This document shows positions 31,809 to 40,400 of a stretch of 40,530 bases of DNA, piece by piece. The translations under genes and the position numbers were made by a program. The stretch lies in NCBI GenBank assembly GCA_003211235.1, contig QCTG01000006.1:1-40530 (forward strand), read 5' to 3'. The notes under the pieces were generated by a model. It was not told the DNA's origin and ran no database searches. It saw only the letters and a list, made by a program, of their open reading frames with translations. How positions within the stretch are numbered: the stretch's first letter is position 1; each line of letters starts with the position of its first letter. This DNA is from Synechococcus sp. AG-673-B04 (lineage in GTDB: Bacteria > Cyanobacteriota > Cyanobacteriia > PCC-6307 > Cyanobiaceae).

Positions 31809-32525
31809 TCAAAGAACACCACGCTTAACAACAAATAATCGAAGTATTGACCACGAACCTATGGTAACTTTCAAAGCAGCAATAATATTCAATGCTGGAA
31901 TATATACTATTGGTGGTAAAGAAGCAAAAATTGAGGTGGGGTATAGAAAAGAGCAGAAAGTCGCCAAAGCAACAATAATAAAACATGCAACAGCAAATTT
32001 TTCAAATGCTGGCGCATTTGCCTTAAAATAAAAATTCTCCACTTTCTGTAACCGTCCAGTAACCATTAGCAAAGTAATCGAAGTTGCCCCAGCAACACCA
32101 GAAGCAAATCCTCCACCTGGAGTCAAGTGACCTTTTAATGCGAGATCAAAAGCAAGAAAACAGCTTAACAAAGCTGCAAAATCTAAGAGAAGACAGACAA
32201 CTGGATCATTTACACCCACAAATTGCTCCTCCGAGTCTTCCTCGTGAAGCAATATTTTCACTCCCAACCCTGCAATCGTAAATACAGTAACCTCACCAAT
32301 CGTATCAAAAAGTCTAGTAACTAAAATAACGGAAGTAACAGCATTTGGAATATTTGTATAAGAAGTTAGGTACGCAACAATTGATTCAGTATCTCTTGCG
32401 AGAGAATCATCTCGTGTAAACAATATCATCAGCATCACTGATGTAATTGCAACTAAGTACAGAAGAGACTTAAAGGAATCAGCAGATAAGTCTAATCGAG
32501 GAAGTCGCCTAAACATTGAATTCAT
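31809..32525 (-). CDS. mrpB: Mrp antiporter subunit MrpB-like (with MbhE-like N-terminal part)
   Basis: 238 residues. The first half has VTSVILVTRLFDTIGEVTVFTIAGLGVKILL, typical of the MbhE or MrpA C-terminal piece. The second half has the MnhB domain: LDFAALLSCFLAFDLALKGHLTPGGGFASGVAGATSI. MrpB is an inner-membrane subunit of the multisubunit Na+(Li+)/H+ antiporter. The fusion of both pieces in one short gene is the cyanobacterial arrangement. It overlaps the previous gene by 4 bases. Confidence 0.88.
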   Translation of the reverse strand: MNSMFRRLPRLDLSADSFKSLLYLVAITSVMLMILFTRDDSLARDTESIVAYLTSYTNIPNAVTSVILVTRLFDTIGEVTVFTIAGLGVKILLHEEDSEEQFVGVNDPVVCLLLDFAALLSCFLAFDLALKGHLTPGGGFASGVAGATSITLLMVTGRLQKVENFYFKANAPAFEKFAVACFIIVALATFCSFLYPTSIFASLPPIVYIPALNIIAALKVTIGSWSILRLFVVKRGVL

Positions 32526-33067
32526 GATGCAGCAGGAATCTTGGTGAATGTAAGATCATTGGGCATTAAATTAATATCAACAATCTCTTGAACATCGAAC
32601 AAAAGGCTCTCCGCTTCAATATACATAGTTTGATCCATCAAAAGTGCATGTGGAGAGCCCGAAGATTTTGAAGATGACAAGAACTTAAAATTCTCTTCTC
32701 CATCTGTCGAGAACTCTTCGTCTTGGTAAATAATATTTAAATGCAATTCACCAAAAATAGATTTCAAATAATCTTTATTGCCGGAAGAAATGGATACATT
32801 TTTATCAATAACGACAATTACGGAATAACACGAACGAATGGTGACAATATATAGCAATGAAGAAAGCAATGTACCTACCATGACCTCAGTTAGTGCAACA
32901 TCTGGAGCCCCAACAAGAGCAAAAATCAGTGCTGCAATACTACCCAAGAAGGAACGATAAATTAAACTATTAATTGGGGAAGAAGATCGTATTAGAAGAA
33001 TCCCTAAGACAGGAAGCAAAAGCTCAAAAGGGAAGATGAGCGCCGTGCTGGTAAATGACTCACTCAT
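32522..33067 (-). CDS. DUF4040/MrpA-C-terminal (MbhD)-like subunit
   Basis: 181 residues. The N-terminal 80 are three hydrophobic segments with the DUF4040 motif LIFALVGAPDVALTEVMVGTLLSSLLYIV, the piece that in other bacteria is part of MrpA. The C-terminal 100 residues are soluble, acidic and unfamiliar (SIFGELHLNIIYQDEEFSTD) and may be a cytoplasmic regulatory tail. There is no long antiporter core (NuoL-like), so this is not a full MrpA. It overlaps mrpG and mrpB by 4 bases each. Confidence 0.82.
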   Translation of the reverse strand: MSESFTSTALIFPFELLLPVLGILLIRSSSPINSLIYRSFLGSIAALIFALVGAPDVALTEVMVGTLLSSLLYIVTIRSCYSVIVVIDKNVSISSGNKDYLKSIFGELHLNIIYQDEEFSTDGEENFKFLSSSKSSGSPHALLMDQTMYIEAESLLFDVQEIVDINLMPNDLTFTKIPAAS

Positions 33068-33339
33068 GATGGCCGATCAGAAATGTTGCCAAGGATATAA
33101 CTGAAAATAGTGTTCCATAAAGACAGGGAAATTGCCGTGACAAGTAATAAAGGCCAATATTGGGGTGCTAGAAGAAACAATGCAACCACAATCAATAGAG
33201 AACCGACACTATCTGCAACCGTAAGGGTATGCAACTTATAAAAGATAGAATGTTCTTTATTCAGAATTGGAAGTGTGCCCCAAATCCAGAAATAAAGACC
33301 TAGAGAAAGGATGGCGTAAGAAACAAAGGTAATTGTCAT
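33064..33339 (-). CDS. mrpG: Mrp antiporter subunit MrpG
   Basis: 91 residues with three hydrophobic helices and MnhG motifs KLHTLTVADSVGSLLIVVAL, followed by ALFLLAPQYWPLLLVTAISL-like. Small inner-membrane subunit of the Mrp antiporter. It overlaps the next gene by 4 bases and follows mrpF by 3 bases. Confidence 0.85.
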   Translation of the reverse strand: MTITFVSYAILSLGLYFWIWGTLPILNKEHSIFYKLHTLTVADSVGSLLIVVALFLLAPQYWPLLLVTAISLSLWNTIFSYILGNISDRPS

Positions 33340-33342
33340 GAT

Positions 33343-33621
33343 TCAGATCCTCATCTCAAGTAGGGAAAGAATAAGCATGCCAGCATCACCAACAATTAAA
33401 ATAAAAGCACCAATACAACCAATCATCCAATCACCCCTAAATATTCCAAATGAAATAATAATAAATGCTAGTTTATTGCCAAAGCTAGAAGCATATGCAA
33501 TTCTCTCAGTAGTAGAATTAGTTCTAGAAACTGCCAGTACAGGAACCAAACTAATCAAAAGCATGACATAAATAACTATATATTGATAAGAATCGAGTCG
33601 AGCAATTGCTGAATTAATCAT
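33343..33621 (-). CDS. mrpF: Mrp antiporter subunit MrpF
   Basis: 92 residues, three hydrophobic segments, the TTERIAYASSFGNKLAFIII segment corresponding to the conserved MrpF D-R-xxA region (in a modified form), ending in GCIGAFILIVGDAGMLIL. Family MrpF/PhaF. Its ATG overlaps mrpE by 4 bases. Confidence 0.82.
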   Translation of the reverse strand: MINSAIARLDSYQYIVIYVMLLISLVPVLAVSRTNSTTERIAYASSFGNKLAFIIISFGIFRGDWMIGCIGAFILIVGDAGMLILSLLEMRI

Positions 33622-34061
33622 TTGTCACTCTCCTTAGATTTGACTTTAGTTTCAACATCTGAAGCTGAGGCAACGAGATGAACTCTCCAAACATCTGAAT
33701 TTTCACGACGGGTCACTAAAGACATTGGTGTAAATGTTATTCTAAACAGATCAAAAAATTCAGCAAATTTAGAACCACTTGTAGCTCTAATATTTACTTT
33801 TTCTTCTGTGAAGTTATCAATCGGATCATTTATCAGCATCAATTCAAAGCATTCTTTTATCATATCGTATGGAAGGCGAAGAATTAGGAGAATTTCAGGA
33901 ATAAGAGCACGCATCTTCAATCTTCGGAAGTCTCCAAAGGGGATGAGTAGGCAAACAACTAAACCTGTCAACAAATTTGTTGTCTCAATACTGGAAGTGA
34001 CCAAACACCAGCAGGTGATTCGGAACAGGAGAACAAGAGTAAGCCTGGTAAAATTTGCCAT
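33618..34061 (-). CDS. mrpE: Mrp antiporter subunit MrpE
   Basis: 147 residues. N-terminal membrane part (LTLVLLFRITCWCLVTSSIE, TTNLLTGLVVCLLIPF) and a cytoplasmic part with the MrpE-like FFDLFRITFTPMSLVTRREN (the usual I-x-L-T-P-G-T motif is degraded to ITFTPMSL). It fits the position between mrpD and mrpF. Single overlap base with mrpD. Confidence 0.83.
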   Translation of the reverse strand: MANFTRLTLVLLFRITCWCLVTSSIETTNLLTGLVVCLLIPFGDFRRLKMRALIPEILLILRLPYDMIKECFELMLINDPIDNFTEEKVNIRATSGSKFAEFFDLFRITFTPMSLVTRRENSDVWRVHLVASASDVETKVKSKESDK

Positions 34062-35599
34062 TAAATCTTGAGATAAATAAGGTTGGCAAGTAGCAAGGCT
34101 GCAACTAAGAAGGGTGCACCCACTAGATCTAATGTACGAGTGACTGGCTTAACAAACTCGTCAGCCTGAATCCCAACAACTGAAACAAAGAGAATTCCTC
34201 CAAGAATTGCAGAAACGATCGCGGACTGCACTGCAGAGAAGGTAAAGAGATCTGGTGCCGCAGTTGAAGCAAGGATCAAACCAACGACTGATAAAATTAA
34301 AATATAATTCTGTGATGAAGAAAATAGATCTGAAAGATTTTTAGAGGCACGGTCCAAATTTAAGACTAAGCGAGCATAAGGTTGACTAGCAAAGTCTTTG
34401 ATCCGATCAAAAATCAAGCGTGCGTAGACAGTTGAAGTGAGTAATGCAGCGGTTGTATAGATAATCTTTGCTTCATACGGAATATCATATTTTATCCAAT
34501 TTTTAGTAATGAATCCTGCAAGGAAGGGGAAGCCCATAATGGATAAACTGGCAACTACAAATACAATTACTCTTAGAAATTCGTTTGTTGCTGATGGTCT
34601 TGAAGGCATATTATGTGAGCTAGTAATAGCCGAGGAATCCAAATTCTCATCGGCCTTTCCTGAATAGAGAGTCGAAAATAATAATGCTTTGCAAATTCCA
34701 TGCTGCATCGCATAACTGCATGCATAAGTTGGAGATAGAATTGCAATTCCAAGTTGAGACACTGAGCTCCAACCCAGAGCACGACCACTGTCTCGTTCAA
34801 AAACAGCGTAAATGGCAGCAATCACAGCACTGATAACACCAATCACAATCATTGAGTCACTGATGGGATTCAAGATCTGACTCATTCGTGCGATGGGAGC
34901 AATACCTGCACAAGTGACGCAACCTGCCAGTACTGATGACGATTGAGAATTTGCATGGGAATAGATATTGGGGACCCACAGTCCACAAAGAAACACTCCT
35001 GACTTCGTTAGCAATCCGGCAACAATGAGACAAAGAGCTGTTTCTGGAGCTTTAACTAAATCCTCCAACAGAAAACTGCCAGTAAAAGTAAATGCTTGTA
35101 CCACACCAATCAGATAAATCAACATTGCTAAGCCTCCACCAATTAGATACTGAAAGGAATTAAATAGAGACTTTCTATCATTACGGTCAGCTATCAACAA
35201 AAACGCTGAAAAACCCAGTAGTTCAAGGGATATGAACATACTCACCAAATCAACTGTTGTAAACGATATGAGCAGTGCACTGAGCAATACAAGGCAAATC
35301 TGGTAATAATAATGCGAGAATTTTTTGAAAAACAGTCCAAAAACAATCAACAAGGTTATGCAACTTCCAAAAATAAGCGGAAAACTATAGGAATCAACGG
35401 AAAATTGAATGCCGCCTTCGCCAACCAAGGTAAAATGATAGGCAATGTCTCTACCAATATAATTAAAGCTACTTGCAGCATATCCCAGCAACATGACGAC
35501 GCTGAGCGGAAAAGTGATTTTAGGAATTACACAACCAACAAATCCCAGTAAGGCTGGAAGAAAAATTAGAAAGGGGAAGAGTATCTGATGATCAATCAT
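34061..35599 (-). CDS. mrpD: Mrp antiporter subunit MrpD-like (NuoM/N-type proton/ion-translocating core)
   Basis: 512 residues, about 14 membrane helices. Key residues of the antiporter-like core are seen: Glu126 in MFISLELLGFSAFLLI and Lys199 in GLLTKSGVFLCGLWVPN, equivalent to the paired Glu/Lys of MrpD and NuoL/M/N. A polar loop near 325-345 (SSAITSSHNMPSRPS) separates the later helices. It is the only such core subunit in the cluster; many Mrp clusters have two. It overlaps mrpC by 4 bases and mrpE by 1. Confidence 0.88.
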   Translation of the reverse strand: MIDHQILFPFLIFLPALLGFVGCVIPKITFPLSVVMLLGYAASSFNYIGRDIAYHFTLVGEGGIQFSVDSYSFPLIFGSCITLLIVFGLFFKKFSHYYYQICLVLLSALLISFTTVDLVSMFISLELLGFSAFLLIADRNDRKSLFNSFQYLIGGGLAMLIYLIGVVQAFTFTGSFLLEDLVKAPETALCLIVAGLLTKSGVFLCGLWVPNIYSHANSQSSSVLAGCVTCAGIAPIARMSQILNPISDSMIVIGVISAVIAAIYAVFERDSGRALGWSSVSQLGIAILSPTYACSYAMQHGICKALLFSTLYSGKADENLDSSAITSSHNMPSRPSATNEFLRVIVFVVASLSIMGFPFLAGFITKNWIKYDIPYEAKIIYTTAALLTSTVYARLIFDRIKDFASQPYARLVLNLDRASKNLSDLFSSSQNYILILSVVGLILASTAAPDLFTFSAVQSAIVSAILGGILFVSVVGIQADEFVKPVTRTLDLVGAPFLVAALLLANLIYLKI

Positions 35600-35940
35600 T
35601 TCTCTAAGTCCCTATAACGCAACATGGGAGATCGACGACCCAGGCGAAGAGCAATCGCGCAAAGCAAAGCCTGCGTTGCAAAACCAATCACAATTGCCGT
35701 TAAAATGATGGCCTGCGGATATGGATCGGAGTAAGAGCTATATCGACTGGCCGTCACAATTGGCGTCTGGGAACCAGCTGAAGCAGCGATCAGAACAAAA
35801 ATACTAATTGTGGCAGTGTCAATAACATCCAGTGATAACAATGAGCGAAGCATTGTTTTCGAATTCAATAAGCCAAAGCACCCAATTACAATCAATGCAA
35901 CCATTGGGATCAGTCTTAGCTTTTCTGGCGTTAAATCCAT
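35596..35940 (-). CDS. mrpC: Mrp antiporter subunit MrpC (NuoK-like)
   Basis: 114 residues from ATG 35940 (MDLTPEKL); the frame is open to a TTG at 35988, but this start gives the normal MrpC length. Three helices: LIPMVALIVIGCFGLL, LSLDVIDTATISIFVLIAA and QAIILTAIVIGFATQALLCA, the last being the typical MrpC/NuoK segment. It is the first gene of the low-GC operon, so its promoter should lie between 35940 and 36060, divergent from ruvA. Confidence 0.87.
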   Translation of the reverse strand: MDLTPEKLRLIPMVALIVIGCFGLLNSKTMLRSLLSLDVIDTATISIFVLIAASAGSQTPIVTASRYSSYSDPYPQAIILTAIVIGFATQALLCAIALRLGRRSPMLRYRDLEK

Positions 35941-36060
35941 CAAGAGAAGCCAACTCTTCAATGCTAGTTGGCGAGGATTAGTCGTCAAGTCAATGAAAAC
36001 CTTTGTTGCCGAAGATCAAGCGCACTGTTTCGACTAAGATTATTCAACGGGTGTTTTTCG

Positions 36061-36678
36061 ATGATCGGTTGGCTGAAGGGAGACATTCGGCACAGACTTC
36101 AACGGGGGAATCGCAACCAAATTCTCCTTGCTTGTGCAGGAGTGGGGTATGAGATTCAGCTAACTGAGCGCGACTGGCAACAACTTGCGACGGGCCAGGA
36201 GTTGGAGCTTTGGATTCATCAGTCGATCAGCGCTGAGAACTTGCAATTGTTTGGATTCGGCTTGATTTCAGAACGAGATCTTTTTCGCGAGTTGATCAGC
36301 GTTAGCGGTGTTGGACCACAAGCCGGAATCGGACTTTTGAGTGCATGTGGCTTTAACGAGCTTGTTTCAGCGTTGGTGCAATCTGATATCAAGACGCTTT
36401 GCCGCGCTCCCGGTGTGGGCAAACGAACTGCCGAACGCCTCAGCCTTGAGCTGCGTTCAAAATTACTCAAAACTTCCGCTGATCTCCCAGAGAGCCTGAC
36501 TGAAATCTCAGGGACACAACCGCAATTGATCAGCACACTTGAGGCCCTGGGCTACGAAGCCGCTGAGATCAACAGGGCCATCAAGCTCATTCGCGCACGG
36601 GGAACAGCCTCGCCCGATGACGATGAGGAAACCTGGCTGCGCGAGTGCATACGGGCGATGTCGGAGCATGGTCCCTGA
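36061..36678 (+). CDS. ruvA: Holliday junction DNA helicase subunit RuvA
   Basis: 205 residues, ATG 36061 (MIGWLKGDI). OB-fold N-terminal domain, then the helix-hairpin-helix pairs LISVSGVGPQAGIGLLSA and CRAPGVGKRTAERLSLEL that bind the junction, and a C-terminal domain III (LEALGYEAAEINRAIKLI) that contacts RuvB. Normal length. RuvA holds the four-way junction while RuvB drives branch migration. A longer frame starting at 35968 is rejected. It is followed 44 bases later by rpsO. Confidence 0.97.
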   Translation: MIGWLKGDIRHRLQRGNRNQILLACAGVGYEIQLTERDWQQLATGQELELWIHQSISAENLQLFGFGLISERDLFRELISVSGVGPQAGIGLLSACGFNELVSALVQSDIKTLCRAPGVGKRTAERLSLELRSKLLKTSADLPESLTEISGTQPQLISTLEALGYEAAEINRAIKLIRARGTASPDDDEETWLRECIRAMSEHGP

Positions 36679-36722
36679 AGGAGTAGTGTGGTCCTTTGCA
36701 ACAACAGGGCCTCCCCCCGCGC

Positions 36723-36992
36723 ATGTCGTTAGATACCACCGAAAAGCAACAGCTGATCAACACCCATCAGACCCACGGCACTGACACCGGGTCTGCTGAG
36801 GTTCAGGTCGCCATGCTGAGTGAGCGGATCAACCGTCTCAGCAGCCACCTCCAGAACAACATTCACGACTTCTCTTCCCGTCAAGGATTGTTGAAGATGA
36901 TTGGTCGTCGCAAGCGTCTGCTGGGCTACATGCGCAGCAAAAGCGAGCAACGCTATGTGGATACGATCGCCAAACTGGGCATCCGCGGCTGA
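36723..36992 (+). CDS. rpsO: 30S ribosomal protein S15
   Basis: 89 residues, ATG 36723 ([11 protein letters not shown]). The family signature [20 protein letters not shown], followed by [19 protein letters not shown], is fully conserved. S15 binds 16S rRNA helices 20-22 early in 30S assembly. Standard length. A frame start at 36696 would add nine odd residues and is rejected. It lies between ruvA and the PAM68 gene, 15 bases before the latter. Confidence 0.98.
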   Translation: MSLDTTEKQQLINTHQTHGTDTGSAEVQVAMLSERINRLSSHLQNNIHDFSSRQGLLKMIGRRKRLLGYMRSKSEQRYVDTIAKLGIRG

Positions 36993-37007
36993 TATCAGCG
37001 ACAAACC

Positions 37008-37430
37008 ATGCCCGACAAACGCAGTTCCCTCCCCTTTGAGCCCAAAGGGTCGAAGCAGGGTTCGGGCAACAAAGACCCCAAGTCAGCCTCCACCGCAGTG
37101 AAGCAGGAGGCAATTCCTCGCTACGTGGCCGATCGAATGGCTCGCAGAGTCGCCGTTTTCACTGGTTTGCCCACCGTTGCAGGCATGGGGGTCTTTGTTG
37201 GCAGTTATCTGCTGATCACCCGAGGTATTGCGGATATTGCACCTGGATTAACTCTGGCAACCTCAGGAGGGTTCTTCCTCTTAGGTCTGGTGGGCCTGAG
37301 TTTTGGTGTTCTCAGTTCCAGCTGGGATCCGGATCCTGGCAGTGTTCTTGGATTTGAAAATCTAAAACCAAATCTCCAGAGAATGAAAGAGACGATCCGT
37401 GCCGCCAAAACAAAGAACCCGTCGGATTAA
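37008..37430 (+). CDS. PAM68-family photosystem assembly protein
   Basis: 140 residues, ATG 37008. Polar, basic N-terminus (residues 1-35), then IPRYVADRMARRVAVFTGLP, two membrane helices (GMGVFVGSYLLI and LATSGGFFLLGLVGLSFGVLS) and the conserved tail SSSWDPDPGSVLGFEN. In chloroplasts PAM68 promotes PSII core (CP47) assembly, and cyanobacterial homologues associate with early PSII intermediates in the thylakoid. It follows rpsO by 15 bases and converges with dnaE. Confidence 0.92.
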   Translation: MPDKRSSLPFEPKGSKQGSGNKDPKSASTAVKQEAIPRYVADRMARRVAVFTGLPTVAGMGVFVGSYLLITRGIADIAPGLTLATSGGFFLLGLVGLSFGVLSSSWDPDPGSVLGFENLKPNLQRMKETIRAAKTKNPSD

Positions 37431-37463
37431 TCAGTATTGAACCGGTGAACTGGGCTCTCCTGA

Positions 37464-40400
37464 TCAGCTCAACACCATGTTTTCGCTTCGGCGTGCTTTG
37501 AAATCCTGCTTCAGAAGGGAATCAACAGCAGCTTCCGCATTGCGAACACAGAACTGAGGCCCCAGGCGCACATATCGAATCGAAGCGCCATCGCTCACTT
37601 CAGCGATCACCGGAACCTTCACACCGAGCTCGTCTCTCTCGGGGCGATGCAGATTGAGGCATTCGCGAAGCTTGTGCTGAACGGCGATGTCACTGGCCTG
37701 GGCCGAAGGAAGCTCCACCAAAAGAAGATTGAGCTCATCAATCGCGCGACAATCATCGATGATCAATTGAACGCGCTCATCTCGGCGATCCACCCCGGCC
37801 CAGACCAACAAACGCGCTTCTGCCATGAGGTGATCCGCAAGGCGCGCGTAGCTCTTGGGAAACACCACCGCTTCACAGCTTCCTGTTAAGTCCTCCAACT
37901 GAAGAATCGCCATACGATCGCCCTTTCTGGTTGTCACCTGACGCAATTCCGTGATCATCGTGATCGCGCTGACTTTGGTTTTGTCAGGCTGTTCTTCAAG
38001 GGATCCGAGACCGATTGGAGCCAGGAGCCGTGACGATGGTGTCAACTGTTTCAACGGATGATCGGAGAGATAGAAGCCAACCAGTTCTTTTTCAAGGCGA
38101 AGCTTTTCGGTCGGTGGATAGTCCGTGACGGGTGCCGCTTTGGGGGCCAAACTCAGATCGGCAGGACCATCATCATCAGCTGGTGCCGCCATCAGATCAA
38201 ACAGGTTGCCCTGACCACTGTCTCTGTCTTTGGCTCGAGACGAAGCCCAGTCGAGCAGAAGCTCAAGATCAGCCATCAGCTGGGCGCGATTGGCCTCAGG
38301 ATCTAGAGCATCGAGAGCACCGGAGTGAATCAACGACTCAAGGCCTCGCCGATTCAAGACTGACGAAGGAATCCGATCACAGATATCGGCCAGGGAACGG
38401 AACGCACCATCCGACTGACGCTCAGCAATCAACTGACGGATCGCACCATCGCCGAGATTGCGGACAGCCGAGAGACCAAAAAGAATGCGATCGCCATTTG
38501 GGGTGAAATCCGTGAGAGAGGCATTGACATCCGGCGGCATCACCTCGATACCCATCGCATTGCAGTTGGAGATGTAGCGCTGCACCTTGTCGGCAGCACC
38601 TGCATTCACCGTGAGCAGAGCAGCCATGTAGGCCACTGGATAGTGAGCCTTGAGATAGGCGGTTTGATACGTGACCGCGCCATAGGCCGTTGAATGGCTC
38701 TTGTTGAAGCAGTACTCGGCGAAAAGAACCATCTGATCAAACAATTCGTCGGCGACCTTGTCATCCACACCCCGCTCAGCAGCACCTTTCACAAAAATGC
38801 CTCGGTGTTTCTGCATCTCCGACACCTTCTTTTTACCCATCGCACGACGGAGAAGATCGGCTTGACCCAGCGAATAGCCCGCTAAATCCTGAGCGATCCT
38901 CATGATCTGTTCCTGATAAACCATGATCCCGTAGGTCTCACTCAGGATCGGTTCAAGGATTGCGTGAGCGAAATCAATCGCTTCACGACCATGCTTGCGG
39001 TTGATGAATTTCGGGATCAGCCCGGCATCGAGTGGGCCAGGCCGATAGAGGGCAAGGATGGAGGAAATATCTTCAAGAGATGATGGCTTCAGATCACGCA
39101 CGATCTGACGCATTCCGCTGGACTCCAGCTGGAAGATTCCCTCCAGATCACCACGGGCCAAAAGGGCAAAGGTCTCTTCATCTTCCGGTGGAAGCCTGTC
39201 GGGATTGACACGGGTTCCACTGCTGACTTCAACCAATTCAAGAGTTTTCTCAATCATCGTGAGGTTCTTCAACCCCAGGAAATCCATCTTCAGCAATCCC
39301 ATGGATTCCACATCTTCCATGAAGTACTGCGTGATGACCTGGCCATCGTTGTTGCGCTGCAACGGCACAAGGTCATCGAGAGGGTCAGCTGCAATCACAA
39401 CCCCTGCTGCGTGCACACCGAAGGTCTTGTTGGTTCCTTCGATCCGCATCGCCATATCCACCCAACGTTTCACATCCGGATCAGCCTTGTACTTCTCGCG
39501 GAATTCGGGATTCGGAGACTCATCGCCGATCATCGCCTTGAGCTTGGCCGGCTTCCCCCGAACAACAGGAATCAACTTGGCGAGCCGGTCGGCATCGCCG
39601 TAGGGAATATCAAGAACACGGGCGACATCCTTCAATACAGCCTTGGAGGTCATGCGGTTGAAGGTGATGATCTGCGCCACCTTGTCTTCGCCATAACGCT
39701 GGGTGACGTAGTCGATCACCTCACCGCGTCGTTCGATGCAGAAGTCGGTATCGATATCTGGCATCGATTTGCGTTCAGGATTGAGAAAGCGTTCGAATAA
39801 CAGGCCATTGCTGACAGGGTCGATATTTGTAATTCCAAGGCAATAGGCCACGAGTGAGCCAGCGGCAGAACCACGCCCAGGACCGACGGGGATATTCTTT
39901 TCGCGAGCAAAGCGGATGTAATCCCAAACCACGAGGAAGTAAGTGGGAAAACCCATCTGCTCCATAATCTTGAGCTCATGGGCCATGCGCTCGGAGTAAT
40001 CAACAGGGAGAGCGTCATCAGGCTGAAGCTCAAGCCGGTCACGCAGTCCGCTCTCGGTGACCTCACGGAGAAAGGTGACCGGCGTGTGGCCATCTGGAAT
40101 CGGGAACCGTGGCATCTGATAGCGGCCAAGGATGTCGTAGGGCTCAACTTTTTCGGCCACTTTCACCGTGTTGGTGATTGCCTTCTGAACGACATCCGGT
40201 TCAAGGTGATCAGCGAAGAGACGGCCCATCTCCTCTTCCGTCTTGATGTATTCCGTGCCCGTGTATCTCAGCCTCTTCTCGTCAGAGATCAGCTTGCCTG
40301 TCAGAACACAAAGGAGAGCATCATGAGCTTCAACATCCTGTTTGCTCAAATAATGCGCGTCATTGGTCGCGACTAGCTCGATGCCGAGCTCTGCGGCGAT

